This document shows, piece after piece, positions 18,075-27,576 of a DNA stretch of 64,000 nt; positions within the stretch are counted from its first letter, which is position 1; the number at the start of each line of letters is the position of its first letter. Location of the stretch: assembly GCF_900111295.1 (NCBI RefSeq), contig NZ_FOGT01000001.1, positions 1 to 64,000 on the forward strand. The letters are read 5' to 3'. The position numbers and the translations under genes are program-made. The notes below the pieces were generated by a model. It saw nothing but the letters and a program-made list of their open reading frames with translations. It had not been told where the DNA came from and made no database searches. Source of the stretch: Salipaludibacillus aurantiacus (lineage in GTDB: Bacteria; Bacillota; Bacilli; Bacillales; Salisediminibacteriaceae).

Positions 18075-19076
18075 TTAATATTTGATTCTAGGGTCAATAT
18101 ACGTATATAGAAGGTCGACGATCAGATTAATAAATACGAAAATAGTAGCTATGACAATAATACCGGATTGAATGACAGGATAATCCCTGTTTCCAATTGC
18201 TTCATACACATACCTTCCTACTCCGGGCCAACTGAAAATCGTTTCTGTTAAAATTGCTCCTCCCAGCAAAGTGCCTGTTTGCAGTCCTACAACGGTCAGC
18301 ACTGGAATGACAGCATTTTTAAACCCATGCCGGTAAACGACTGATAAAGTATGAGATCCCTTTGCTTCAACCGTTCGGATGTAGTCTGAACGTAATACTT
18401 CAAGCATACTGGATCGAGTCATTCTGGCGATAATAGCCATTGGGATTGTTCCAAGCGCGACCCCCGGAAGAATTAAGTGTTTAAAAGAAGTCCAAAGCTG
18501 GTCAGGCCGTCCGTTAATAATCGAATCCAGCAAATAAAAGTTGGTTACTGTCTCAACTGGATCCCGTGGATTCCCCCGGCCAAACGCTGGGAGCCAGCCC
18601 AGATTTTGAGCAAAAATCCATTGTTCCAATAAACCGAGCCAGAAAATCGGCATTGAAACTCCTATAAGGGCGATGAGCATACTCGTATAATCAAACAGAG
18701 AGTTTTGTTTCCAGGCACTGATAATTCCCGCGTTCACTCCAACTATTACTGCAAAAACCATGGCAAAGATGGTTAATTCAATTGTTGCAGCAAGATACGG
18801 CCATATCTCGGATGATATACTTGCTTTTGTTCTGAGGGATGTGCCCAGGTCGCCTTGCAATAAACCCATCATATAATTCCCGTATTGAACAAAGTAAGGT
18901 TGATTTAAACCCAGCTGCTCTTCAAGCTGTTCAATTGCCTGGGGAGTCGCCTGTTCACCTAAAATGGTCTGAGCCGGATTACCGGGAATAAGGTGAATAA
19001 TAGAAAATGTGATTAGTGACATGCCAATCAGCACAGGAATCAGCATAAGCAGCCGTCGTATTGTATAAGAAATCAT
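18075..19076 (-). CDS. Oligopeptide ABC transporter permease (DppB/OppB)
   Basis: First membrane subunit of the importer, 333 residues. N-terminus MISYTIRRLLMLIPVLIG, six membrane helices, a large extracytoplasmic loop and the permease signature with GGAILTETIFSWPGVGRY, all typical of DppB/OppB. GGAGGTGAG lies 6 nt before ATG 19076; an ATG at 19094 overlaps that site. Between the binding-protein gene and this gene lies a strong terminator, which probably lowers permease synthesis relative to the binding protein. Confidence 0.94.
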   Translation of the reverse strand: MISYTIRRLLMLIPVLIGMSLITFSIIHLIPGNPAQTILGEQATPQAIEQLEEQLGLNQPYFVQYGNYMMGLLQGDLGTSLRTKASISSEIWPYLAATIELTIFAMVFAVIVGVNAGIISAWKQNSLFDYTSMLIALIGVSMPIFWLGLLEQWIFAQNLGWLPAFGRGNPRDPVETVTNFYLLDSIINGRPDQLWTSFKHLILPGVALGTIPMAIIARMTRSSMLEVLRSDYIRTVEAKGSHTLSVVYRHGFKNAVIPVLTVVGLQTGTLLGGAILTETIFSWPGVGRYVYEAIGNRDYPVIQSGIIVIATIFVFINLIVDLLYTYIDPRIKY

Positions 19077-19204
19077 ATAACTCACCTCCAGCATCGGTTA
19101 ACAGTATGTATTAAAAATAACTATCGGCATTACAAGCGTTTGTAGTAATTTAGAAGAAAATAGGCCGATAAAAAATATATTTATTTTGCAAATAAGCTAA
19201 TTTA

Positions 19205-19272
19205 TAAAAAAAGAGGACAGCAGAGAAGATGAACGGGAATACCCGACTATTAACTCTCTCAAGCTGCCCTCA
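19205..19272 (-). terminator. Internal terminator after the binding-protein gene
   Basis: GAGGGCAGC pairs with GCTGTCCTC (one G-T pair), with additional inner stems, followed by seven T residues on the minus strand. It starts 6 nt after the substrate-binding protein stop and precedes dppB, so it can act as a partial terminator within the operon. Confidence 0.8.
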
Positions 19273-19277
19273 TGCTT

Positions 19278-20993
19278 TTACTCAGCTAACTCTACATTTG
19301 TTAAAGGTTCACTTGTCGACAAGTGAGGGACATAATTCTTCACTCGTTCACTGCCCGCTAAAACCGGTATGGAATGCACGAGAGGAATCATTGGGGCGTC
19401 TTCGTGTACAATTTCCTGAACTTCTCTGTACAGTTCTGCCCGCTCATCTTCATCTACACTGTTCTTAGCCTGGTTTAACAATGAATCAACCTCATCATTA
19501 CCATAAAAACTTCTGTTTCCTCCAGGAATCGCATCTGAATGCAGGAGGTTACCGAAGAAATAATCCGGGTCTCCGTTTGTACCGGACCAGCCGAGCATAA
19601 ATATGTCGTGCTCACCCTGTTCCGTACGCTCAAGATACGTTGCCCATTCCATAGATACGATATTGGCTGTCACTCCTACATCTGCCAGGTTTGCCTGCAT
19701 AACCTCTGCTGCCCGCTCAGGATCAGGCATATACGGACGGGCAACCGGCATTGTCCATAAATCGAATTCCAGTCCATCCCCGAAACCTGCTTCATCAAGC
19801 AGCTCTCTGGCTAAATCAGGATCATAAGCATAAGGATCAATGCTGTCATTATATCCCATGTATGAAGGAGGAATAATGTTTTTAGCAGGTTCGGCAAGTC
19901 CTGCGTAAAGTACTGTAATCAGAGTTTCTTTATCAATTGCATGGTTTAATGCACGCCTTAAATCTGCATTATCAAATGGCTCTTTATCCAGGTTAAATCC
20001 AAGGTAACCGATGTTGTTTGTTTCCCTTTCAAAAATCGCAAGCCCCGGATCTGATTCAATTTGTTCCACATCATCCGGATTTAAGCCATCCATTATATCA
20101 ATCTCTCCTGACCGTAATGCCGTCAGGCGGGCAGAGTTATCAGGGATAACCTGGAAAATGACGCCGTCCAGTTTCGGATAACCTTCCTGCCAGTAATCCT
20201 CATTTTTTTCAAGTACAATACTGTCATCTTTCGACCAGCTGACAAACTTGAACGGCCCTGTCCCGACCGGATTTTCATTAATTGCACTTCCATGCTCTTC
20301 GAAAGCAGCAGGTGATGTAATTGAGAAGTAGCTCATTCCCATATTTTGCAAAAAGGCGCCAAGGCTTTCATTTAATACAAACTCAATTTCATGCTCACCG
20401 AGTACATTAATCTCCTCAATAACATGTCCGTCGTCACCTTTAAAGCCTCCAAACTGAGTGCCGTAAACGCTGTAAGTGTACCCTTCATCAGCAAAATGGT
20501 ACTCATGGTCAGGGTCTGCCCACCTCTCAAAGTTTATCTTTACAGCTTCAGCATTAAAATCAGTACCATCATGGAATGTGACTCCTTCTCTCAATTGAAA
20601 AACAAACCGGAGCCCATCATCAAAGACTTCCCACTCTTCCGCCAAACCTGGTCCGATTTCAAAAGAGTCTTCATCGAACTTTAATAGAGATTCATAAATT
20701 TGCTCTGTTACTCTGGAAGATTCCCCGTCTGTCACACTTGCATAATCAAGACTGACAGAGTCCCCTCCGCGGGCAAAGATAAGAGTCTGATCTTCAGCAA
20801 GCGAATAATCCCCCTCGCTGTTTTCACCGGATGATTCATCCGCCTCGTTATTAGTCTTGTCTGAGGTGTTATTCGTTCCTGCATCATTGTTATTTGTGTC
20901 CGCGTCAGCAGGCTCGTTGTTGCCGCCACATGCAGCCAGGACAACTACAAAAACCAATGAAAGAAACAGTAACCAGATTTTTCTTTCAGACAT
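19278..20993 (-). CDS. Peptide ABC transporter substrate-binding lipoprotein
   Basis: 571-residue DppE/OppA-type (SBP_bac_5) receptor. Signal peptide with lipobox LAAC, lipidated C22, then an Asp/Asn/Thr/Ser-rich spacer of about 45 residues before the binding domain. EITFHDG-like VTFHDGTDFNAEAV and GTGPFKF are family motifs. The protein is strongly acidic, as expected for a salt-adapted secreted protein. Start at 20993 (AAAGGGGG upstream) rather than the extension to 21053, which lacks signal-peptide character. 49 nt follow the ATPase gene. Confidence 0.93.
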   Translation of the reverse strand: MSERKIWLLFLSLVFVVVLAACGGNNEPADADTNNNDAGTNNTSDKTNNEADESSGENSEGDYSLAEDQTLIFARGGDSVSLDYASVTDGESSRVTEQIYESLLKFDEDSFEIGPGLAEEWEVFDDGLRFVFQLREGVTFHDGTDFNAEAVKINFERWADPDHEYHFADEGYTYSVYGTQFGGFKGDDGHVIEEINVLGEHEIEFVLNESLGAFLQNMGMSYFSITSPAAFEEHGSAINENPVGTGPFKFVSWSKDDSIVLEKNEDYWQEGYPKLDGVIFQVIPDNSARLTALRSGEIDIMDGLNPDDVEQIESDPGLAIFERETNNIGYLGFNLDKEPFDNADLRRALNHAIDKETLITVLYAGLAEPAKNIIPPSYMGYNDSIDPYAYDPDLARELLDEAGFGDGLEFDLWTMPVARPYMPDPERAAEVMQANLADVGVTANIVSMEWATYLERTEQGEHDIFMLGWSGTNGDPDYFFGNLLHSDAIPGGNRSFYGNDEVDSLLNQAKNSVDEDERAELYREVQEIVHEDAPMIPLVHSIPVLAGSERVKNYVPHLSTSEPLTNVELAE

Positions 20994-21042
20994 GCTTTTT
21001 CCCCCTTTTATTGTTTTAATTAATAAACTTGTAGTTTGCCAG

Positions 21043-22017
21043 TTATTTATCATTAAATAAATGGCAAGCTACAAAATGGTTATCGGAAAATTCTTTAAAT
21101 TCAGGATCCACTTCTTTGCATATATCCATACATTCAGGGCAACGAGTATGAAAAGCGCACCCTGAAGGCGGGTTGGATGGGCTTGGGACATCCCCCTCTA
21201 AAATAACTCTGTCTGTCTTTAAGTCGGGATCGGGGTTCGGCACTGCAGATAAAAGCGATTTAGTATAAGGATGAAGCGGGTTACTGTATAAGTCCTCATT
21301 AGGTGCCAGTTCTGCCATTTTCCCCAAATACATGACACCGATCCGGTGACTTATATGTTTAACTACACTTAAATCATGGGCAATAAATAAATAAGTAAGT
21401 CCGAATTGTCCCTGTAAATCTTCCATTAAGTTTAATATTTGAGACTGTATCGAAACATCCAGAGCAGAAACCGGTTCATCACACACAATCAGTTTCGGAT
21501 TTACAATCAGCGCTCTTGCAATCCCGATCCTCTGTCGCTGCCCTCCGCTGAACTGATGCGGGTACCTGGAGGCATGTTCGCCTGGAAGGCCGACTATTTC
21601 AAGGATTTCTCTGACTTTTCTCTTTCGCTCTTCTTTATCTCCAATTCCATGAATTAAAAGAGGCTCACTTAATATTTTTTCTACTTTATGCCTCGGATTG
21701 AGAGAGGCATAAGGATCCTGGAAAATAATCTGCATATCCCTTCTTTTTAATCTCATTGCTTCTCTATCCAATTTAGTTATATTTTCCCCATTAAAAATGA
21801 CTTCTCCTTCAGTTGGTTCGATTAACCGGAGCAATGCTTTTCCTGTAGTGGATTTCCCACAGCCGGATTCCCCTACTATTCCAAGCACTTCCCCCTCATA
21901 GACCTCGAAGGATACATCGTTTACAGCTTTTACTTCTCCTACTTTTCTTGAAAAAATTCCTCCGGTAACCGGAAAGTATTTTTTAAGACCTTTAACTTCC
22001 AGCAAGGGCGTCGGCAT
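21043..22017 (-). CDS. Oligopeptide ABC transporter ATPase (OppF/DppF)
   Basis: 324-residue ATPase powering peptide import. Walker [10 protein letters not shown], signature FSGGQRQR, Walker [13 protein letters not shown], and the C-terminal oligopeptide-ATPase extension with the Cys-rich [12 protein letters not shown]. Start at ATG 22017, with AGAAGGTGAT upstream; this overlaps the end of the preceding ATPase gene by 26 nt, showing tight coupling. The frame remains open to 22068 without support for that start. Confidence 0.95.
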   Translation of the reverse strand: MPTPLLEVKGLKKYFPVTGGIFSRKVGEVKAVNDVSFEVYEGEVLGIVGESGCGKSTTGKALLRLIEPTEGEVIFNGENITKLDREAMRLKRRDMQIIFQDPYASLNPRHKVEKILSEPLLIHGIGDKEERKRKVREILEIVGLPGEHASRYPHQFSGGQRQRIGIARALIVNPKLIVCDEPVSALDVSIQSQILNLMEDLQGQFGLTYLFIAHDLSVVKHISHRIGVMYLGKMAELAPNEDLYSNPLHPYTKSLLSAVPNPDPDLKTDRVILEGDVPSPSNPPSGCAFHTRCPECMDICKEVDPEFKEFSDNHFVACHLFNDK

Positions 22018-23026
22018 TAACAAGATCACCTTCTTTCTCATAGAGGAAACATCGGCAAGTATGTCCATCTCTCAATTCCAGCAGGTCTGGATTTTCTTCA
22101 TAGCACCGGTTAAAAGCCTCGGAACAACGCGGTGCAAACCGGCACCCGATTTTTATAGATCCAGGTTTTGGAACGTTTCCGGGAATGGAATACAGGCGTT
22201 CCTCTCTTTTATTCATTTTTGGGAGAGATCGTATTAACCCCTGTGTATAAGGATGTTTAGGATCTTTTAAAATCGTTCTGACGTCTCCCTCTTCAACTAC
22301 CTTACCGGCGTACATAACTGCTACCCGGTCACACATTTCTGCCACCACACCTAAATCATGGGTGATCATCATTATGGCTGTTCCATTTTCTTTATTCAGC
22401 TTTTTCATAAGGTCCAGAATTTGCGCCTGGATCGTGACATCAAGAGCGGTCGTTGGTTCATCCGCTATTAGTACTTCAGGATCACAGGACATAGCAATCG
22501 CTATCATTACTCTTTGTCTCATGCCTCCTGATAACTGGTGCGGGTATTCATCTACTATTTCTTCAGCTCGCGGGATACCCACCAGTATAAGCTTATCAAT
22601 AGCTATTTGCCGTGCTTCTTTTTTCGTTACTTTTTTGTGTTTTTTTACGGCTTCAATTATTTGATACCCAATGGTAAACAATGGATCCAATGAGGTCATA
22701 GGTTCCTGAAATATCATTGCGATCTGGTTTCCTCTAATTTGCCTTAACCTTTTTTTCTTAACTGTCACAAGATTTTCAGAGCGTTCCTGTCCTCCTTCCT
22801 GCTGCCTGAAAAGAATTTCTCCTCCTACTATTTTCCCTGGCGGGTCCGGAACCAGACCCATCACAGAGAGGGAGGTCACACTTTTCCCGCACCCTGATTC
22901 TCCCACAATACCCAGAACTTCTCCTTCATAGATCTTTACACTGACATCATCAACTGCCGGGATTTCTCCCCTGTCAGTAAAAAAGTGTGTCTTTAAATGG
23001 TTAATTTCCAGAACTGGTTTTTTCAT
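21992..23026 (-). CDS. Oligopeptide ABC transporter ATPase (OppD/DppD)
   Basis: 344-residue partner ATPase. Walker [10 protein letters not shown], signature LSGGMRQR, Walker [13 protein letters not shown], and C-terminal Cys motif CRFAPRC with further cysteines, which binds an iron-sulphur cluster in some relatives. AAGGAGG lies 5 nt before ATG. First gene of a D-F-binding protein-B-C operon. Two CodY-like boxes surround its promoter, suggesting repression when amino acids and GTP are plentiful. Confidence 0.95.
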   Translation of the reverse strand: MKKPVLEINHLKTHFFTDRGEIPAVDDVSVKIYEGEVLGIVGESGCGKSVTSLSVMGLVPDPPGKIVGGEILFRQQEGGQERSENLVTVKKKRLRQIRGNQIAMIFQEPMTSLDPLFTIGYQIIEAVKKHKKVTKKEARQIAIDKLILVGIPRAEEIVDEYPHQLSGGMRQRVMIAIAMSCDPEVLIADEPTTALDVTIQAQILDLMKKLNKENGTAIMMITHDLGVVAEMCDRVAVMYAGKVVEEGDVRTILKDPKHPYTQGLIRSLPKMNKREERLYSIPGNVPKPGSIKIGCRFAPRCSEAFNRCYEENPDLLELRDGHTCRCFLYEKEGDLVNADALAGS

Positions 23027-23109
23027 CAGCGCCTCCTTAAACAGCTTAGCAGACTGAGACCGTATTCCTCAGTTAATAGCTGAAGAATATTATTGCAAAA
23101 TATGTACTA

Positions 23110-23191
23110 AATTTTCTAAATATTATTTCTACTCTCTATGAAATAAAATACTATAGACTTATAGTAAAAGCAATTAAATTTTTTGAAAATT
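23110..23191 (-). promoter_or_regulatory. Promoter of the peptide transporter operon with two CodY-like boxes
   Basis: Likely -35 TTGCTT (23168-23173) and -10 TATTTT (23145-23150) on the minus strand, spacing 17. Box at 23177-23191 matches the 15-bp CodY consensus at 14 positions and lies just upstream of -35; box at 23110-23124 matches at 13 and lies in the early transcript. CodY control of opp/dpp operons is well known in Bacillus. The rest of gap 23027-23425 shows no gene. Confidence 0.6.
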
Positions 23192-23382
23192 GTAAAATAA
23201 ACTATTTCCATAATTTATTTCCACGCTTTCAAAGGGGGAGAATCATCATGTAATAATTTTAGACACACCAGGTCACCTTCAGAAAAAACATGCCATGCAG
23301 GAGCTTACTTAATTTAATCTCTATATTTAAAGACTAACGGACTGGTTCACTACAAATGATTCAACTTTTCCCCTGAATATTC

Positions 23383-23409
23383 AAAACCCCCCTTTATTTA
23401 AGGGGGGGG
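23383..23409 (-). terminator. Terminator of the ABC exporter operon
   Basis: A run of C pairs with a run of G around a short AT loop, followed by TTTTG on the minus strand; 17 nt after the permease stop. Short T-tract, so only moderately convincing. Confidence 0.55.
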
Positions 23410-23425
23410 ACGGTAAAGGTAATAG

Positions 23426-24679
23426 TTAGCTTTCTTTTTTAGACAGCTTTAAGGCCTGTTTTATTCCTTTTTTAAATGAAAATTTTCCATACATCAGTAC
23501 ACCGCCTTTATATATACGGGCGGCAATTACATTTATCAAAACAGCGCTAATTATTAATAAAGCCGAGATAACGGCTATTTCCCAGACAGGCACTGTGCCC
23601 ATACCGATTCTGAGAAACAAAAGCTGTGGTGTGAAAAAAGGAACATAAGACAGAACTCTGATAAAAATGGCATCCGGAGCATTTAAACCGTAGAGTGACA
23701 CAAAAAAAGCAATCATTGCTAGAAAAATAAGAGGCTGTATAGCCTGGTTCACTTCTTCCGCCCTGCTGACGAGAGCTCCAAGCATCGCGGCTACTCCCCC
23801 ATAAACAAAATAACCAAGGATTATAAACAACAAAGCATAAATTATTAACGAATAGTCAATTACCTCGGTGAAAATGTTTCTAATAAAATCTTCTCCGCTG
23901 AGATAAGAACCAGCAAAGGCCGCTAACACTAAAACTGATAAGTTTACTAAACCAGCTAAACCAATTCCCATTATTTTACCCAGCATTTGAGTGACTGGGT
24001 TCACGCTTGAAACAATCAGTTCCATCACTCTGGACGATTTTTCTGTCGCTACTTCAGTCGCTATCATTGTCCCTAACGTGACCACTATCAGATAAATCAC
24101 AAATACAAGTCCATATACCATCCAGTAAGTCTGCATATGAGTTTCTGCAGTCCGAACTTCCCCAGTTCCGCTTAATGGCTTCTCATTGAAGGAGACGGGA
24201 TTAAATATTAATGCCAGTTCTTGTTCATTTAAGTCAAGTGCAGATGTAGCTAACGTTTCTTTAGTACGCTGGACGTCCTGCTGTACTTCCTGCCCGGTTC
24301 TGAAATCAGTCCCTTCTCCGTAAAATTCTGCCTGAAGAGCATCCAGCGTACCGGTTAATTCAAGAACATAAGTAAATTCATTTTCTTCTGCGTCACTAAG
24401 CGCTTCCTCAACATCTCCCCTGTAATAAATGTATTCAAAACTGCCTTCAGCAGCCAGTGACTCCAGCATTTCGGCGAACTGCCCTTCCTCTGAAGTCTGA
24501 TCCACCACAGCAACAGCTGGCATATCTTCTGCTCCATCTCCTGAAAAGGTCTCCAGAATAGTGTTTAAATTGATGAGAGAAATGATAAACAGCGCCATAA
24601 TAGAGGTTGTTATTATAAAAGTCTTTGATTTCAGCCGCCTTCCCGCCGTATGTGTAAACGTCGTCCAGAAATTATTCAT
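23426..24679 (-). CDS. ABC-2 type exporter permease (NatB/YhaP-like)
   Basis: 417 residues: one membrane helix near residue 25-42, a large extracytoplasmic domain rich in Glu, then five or so helices from about 185 onwards. This is the ABC2_membrane_3 layout of NatB and YhaP. With the ATPase encoded just upstream it forms an exporter; NatAB relatives expel sodium ions, YhaQP is uncharacterised. ATG overlaps the ATPase stop by 4 nt (ATGA). A GGGAG site precedes it. Confidence 0.88.
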   Translation of the reverse strand: MNNFWTTFTHTAGRRLKSKTFIITTSIMALFIISLINLNTILETFSGDGAEDMPAVAVVDQTSEEGQFAEMLESLAAEGSFEYIYYRGDVEEALSDAEENEFTYVLELTGTLDALQAEFYGEGTDFRTGQEVQQDVQRTKETLATSALDLNEQELALIFNPVSFNEKPLSGTGEVRTAETHMQTYWMVYGLVFVIYLIVVTLGTMIATEVATEKSSRVMELIVSSVNPVTQMLGKIMGIGLAGLVNLSVLVLAAFAGSYLSGEDFIRNIFTEVIDYSLIIYALLFIILGYFVYGGVAAMLGALVSRAEEVNQAIQPLIFLAMIAFFVSLYGLNAPDAIFIRVLSYVPFFTPQLLFLRIGMGTVPVWEIAVISALLIISAVLINVIAARIYKGGVLMYGKFSFKKGIKQALKLSKKES

Positions 24680-25575
24680 GTGCCGCTCCCCCCTGCTTTG
24701 TCAATAAAAATGTCGTGCAGCGATGGCTCTTCCACTTCAAACTTCCTGACAAATCCTTTAGAAGCCAAGCGGCTAAAAATGGTTTCCGCGGCTTTTTCAT
24801 TTTCTACTTTTACATCAGCGCCATCTTTTTTTGGTTCTATTTTTAAGACCCCTTTTACGTCTTCCAGGAAGGCTAAGTCATAATCAGCTTTAATACTGAT
24901 ATTCTTCATGTCATAAGACCGTTTAATTGTTCTTAGGTTTCCCTGAAGTACTGCTTTTCCTTTTTTTAGCATGATCAGATCTTCGCATAATTCCTCAACA
25001 TTACTCATCTGATGACTCGAGAAAACAATTGTTGTACCTCTTTCCTGAAGGTCTTTCACTGCATTTTTCAGCATATCTGCATTAACCGGGTCCAATCCGC
25101 TGAAAGGTTCGTCAAGAATGAGCAGCTCAGGCTTATGTAAAACTGCGGCTATGAATTGAATTTTCTGCTGATTCCCTTTTGAGAGTTCCTCAATTACTTT
25201 GTTTTCATATTCCGGTACTCCAAAACGGTCAAGCCAGAACCGCATTTCTTTAATAATTGCCTGTTTGTTCATCCCTTTAAGTTTCATTAAATAAACGAGC
25301 TGGTCTTTTACAGTCAATTTAGGGAAAAGCCCTCTTTCCTCAGGTAAATAACCAACGAGCTTCGTTCGTTTATATGTAATCCGCTCTCCTTTCCACCTGA
25401 CGTCCCCTTCTGTCGGGTCAAGGAGCCCGAGAATCATCCTGAAAGACGTAGTTTTACCTGCGCCGTTCGCCCCGAGCATTCCAAACATCTCGCCCTTATT
25501 TATAGTCAGGCTGATGCCGTCCACTGCTTTGTGTTTGTCGAAAGTTTTCTTTAAGTTATTAATTATTAAGGTCAT
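24676..25575 (-). CDS. ABC exporter ATPase (NatA/YhaQ-like)
   Basis: 299-residue ATPase with Walker A GANGAGKTT, signature LSKGNQQKI (Ser-Lys variant typical of YhaQ), Walker B LLILDEPFSGLD and switch His in VFSSHQMS. The C-terminal domain of about 90 residues is the DUF4162 type. AAAGGAG is 6 nt before ATG 25575. First gene of a two-gene operon with the permease at 23426-24679; sodium or drug extrusion is likely by family. Confidence 0.9.
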   Translation of the reverse strand: MTLIINNLKKTFDKHKAVDGISLTINKGEMFGMLGANGAGKTTSFRMILGLLDPTEGDVRWKGERITYKRTKLVGYLPEERGLFPKLTVKDQLVYLMKLKGMNKQAIIKEMRFWLDRFGVPEYENKVIEELSKGNQQKIQFIAAVLHKPELLILDEPFSGLDPVNADMLKNAVKDLQERGTTIVFSSHQMSNVEELCEDLIMLKKGKAVLQGNLRTIKRSYDMKNISIKADYDLAFLEDVKGVLKIEPKKDGADVKVENEKAAETIFSRLASKGFVRKFEVEEPSLHDIFIDKAGGSGT

Positions 25576-25657
25576 CACTTACTCCTTTCTGGTGCGCCCC
25601 TGTTATTAAGTTTTGGTCTGCTGCCTTATTTATACGGCGTTACCCCCTAAAAGTTTC

Positions 25658-25700
25658 AAAAAAAAGCAGCTCTCCGGCTAAATCAAGCCTCAAGCTGCTT
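25658..25700 (-). terminator. proC-type gene terminator
   Basis: AAGCAGCT pairs with AGCTGCTT, with an inner GGCT/AGCC stem, then eight T residues on the minus strand; 36 nt after the reductase stop. Confidence 0.85.
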
Positions 25701-25735
25701 TATCTCAAGTATATCCGTTCTAAAGTTCCTTAGTT

Positions 25736-26578
25736 TTAAGAACTAACTGTTTTGTTCTCAAACTCATGACTTATTTCTTCTGATCTGTGCATAGCCTCTT
25801 TGACAGCTGCTTGTATTGCTTCTCCTGCTCCATGAAAGGACAGGGCTTTAAGCCCGCAAGCTGTCGTTCCGTTTTTTGACGTAATGTTTTCTCTTAATTG
25901 TGCTGGACTTTCTTCTCTTCCAAGAATCATTTTTGCTGCGCCCAGCAAAGTCTGGGCTCCAATTTCCCTTGCCTTGACAGCATCCATTCCATTTTCTTCA
26001 GCAATTTTTTCGATATTTTCCATTAAATAATAAAAATATGCCGGGCCGCTTCCAGCGATCCCTGTAAACAGATCCATCTCATCTTCTTCTATCACATAAA
26101 CTTTACCAATAGCTTTCAAAAGGTTTTTAGCTATTTTAACGTTTTTCATTGTTACATTTTCGCCAGGTGAAATGGCTGTTGCAGATTCCTGTATCATACT
26201 GGACGTATTAGGCATGATACGGATCACTTGCTGCCCTGGCTGCAGATGGCGTTCCATAAATTGTGTAGATATGCCGGCCATCACGCTCATAACCACCTGC
26301 TCAGGTCTTAACCGGTTTTTAAGTGACAGGAGGCACTTCTCTGCATCTTTAGGCTTCATTGCCAAAACAATGATGTCAACTGACTCAATAGGGAGACGGT
26401 CTTGTACCATCCCTTGGACGCCGTACTTATTGTGAAGATCTAATAGACGCTGCTCATTACTCCGGTTTGTTACTATAATTTGCTGCGGCTCAAGTGTAGC
26501 AGTATTTATTACTCCAGACATAATCGCTTCTGCCATGTTGCCCGCACCTATGAATGCAATCCTTAAATTAGTTAACAT
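25736..26578 (-). CDS. proC: Pyrroline-5-carboxylate reductase
   Basis: Last step of proline synthesis: reduces pyrroline-5-carboxylate with NAD(P)H. 280 residues; Rossmann motif GAGNMAEAI at the N-terminus, and the dimerisation/active region GIAGSGPAYFYYLME then ENITSKNGTTACGL, which is the PROSITE P5CR pattern. Proline is a compatible solute, so this enzyme may matter under salt. ATG 26578 with CAGGAG 11 nt upstream. Bacillus has several paralogues (ProG, ProH, ProI) and I cannot say which this equals. Confidence 0.93.
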   Translation of the reverse strand: MLTNLRIAFIGAGNMAEAIMSGVINTATLEPQQIIVTNRSNEQRLLDLHNKYGVQGMVQDRLPIESVDIIVLAMKPKDAEKCLLSLKNRLRPEQVVMSVMAGISTQFMERHLQPGQQVIRIMPNTSSMIQESATAISPGENVTMKNVKIAKNLLKAIGKVYVIEEDEMDLFTGIAGSGPAYFYYLMENIEKIAEENGMDAVKAREIGAQTLLGAAKMILGREESPAQLRENITSKNGTTACGLKALSFHGAGEAIQAAVKEAMHRSEEISHEFENKTVSS

Positions 26579-26785
26579 ATATATCAAACTCCTGTGTGTG
26601 GCTTTGTAATACAGTTACTAATGGTAACATTCTCTCACACGAGTTCAAGGGTGTAAGATGAAGTAACGAGAATAAAGAGGAGAAACTTCGTGAAAGCGCC
26701 CCCATTTGCAGGTTATCGCAGGTAAACGGTCAATTACAGCACCTTAACGGCTGAAAAAGACTAAATTGAAAATCAAATTCATAAT

Positions 26786-26820
26786 AAAAGCAGTGGTTTT
26801 TTAAACCACCGCCTGCTTTT
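26786..26820 (-). terminator. Terminator of the GNAT gene
   Basis: AAAAGCAG pairs with CTGCTTTT and GGTGGTTT with AAACCACT-like sequence around a short A loop. It lies 5 nt after the acetyltransferase stop. A-run and T-run on the two sides allow both directions. Confidence 0.8.
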
Positions 26821-26824
26821 GCAC

Positions 26825-27373
26825 TTAATTCAATCTGTTATCATTCTCTGTCTGCTCATCCAAACCCTGCCAGCCGAAAGCCAGCTCATTTAGTGTTTTT
26901 CCACCCACTGTTGTTTTTTTATGGTAAATTTGCTCGCCTCCCAGATGCGTATAAAACGTACAGGAATGAAGGTCTTCGAAAACCCAAAGTGCGACCGACG
27001 AATGCCGCAGAGAAGAAAGATGATGAATGACACTATCAAACAGTTTTCTCCCTATTCCACGTCCCTGGAATTCAGGGGAAACATAAAGAGCATAGAGCTC
27101 ACCCGTATATTTTATCCTTAATCTCGGATCCCTCATTGTTCCCCCGAGAGCAAACCCGATAATTTCTCCGTTTTGATCTTCAGCGACAAATGTCATTGTC
27201 CCTCCGCTTGTAGAATCAGGAAGGTTTTTTTTCCACCGTTCTTCTCTATCGCTGTAAGTAAGCTTGTTTATTATGTGAGAGGGAAGCACATGTTTATAAG
27301 CTGATTTCCAGCAGTCCACATTAACTCGTGCAATCCCCTTAGCATCATCCACTGATGCTTTTCTTATCTGCAT
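26825..27373 (-). CDS. GNAT family N-acetyltransferase
   Basis: 182 residues. The acetyl-CoA-binding core ALYVSPEFQGRGIGRKLFDSV (R/QxxGxG/A) lies near residues 92-112, with the conserved FYTHLGGEQI region near 140. Substrate unknown; this group includes small-molecule and protein acetylases. AAAGGGG precedes ATG by 9 nt. Single gene with its own terminator. Confidence 0.88.
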   Translation of the reverse strand: MQIRKASVDDAKGIARVNVDCWKSAYKHVLPSHIINKLTYSDREERWKKNLPDSTSGGTMTFVAEDQNGEIIGFALGGTMRDPRLRIKYTGELYALYVSPEFQGRGIGRKLFDSVIHHLSSLRHSSVALWVFEDLHSCTFYTHLGGEQIYHKKTTVGGKTLNELAFGWQGLDEQTENDNRLN

Positions 27374-27576
27374 GTTATAACCCCTTTCTAAAAACCAGTT
27401 GTGACCTAGTGTTTATTCTACAGTCTTTCACAAGTCTGTAAAGGGATCTGAGCAGACTAATCAAATATATACACTTCCCCGCCTTTGGATTATCCGCCCC
27501 CCCCTTTTTTCGCCTTGAATGGCCGTAAAGGCGCAAAGATAAGCCCCTGCCACTGCATTGAAGGCGCCACCTTCGT

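Noticed and set aside
26672-26745. GTG start after AGAGGAG giving an 11-residue peptide
   Set aside because: Too short to support and not followed by a coupled gene; probably chance.
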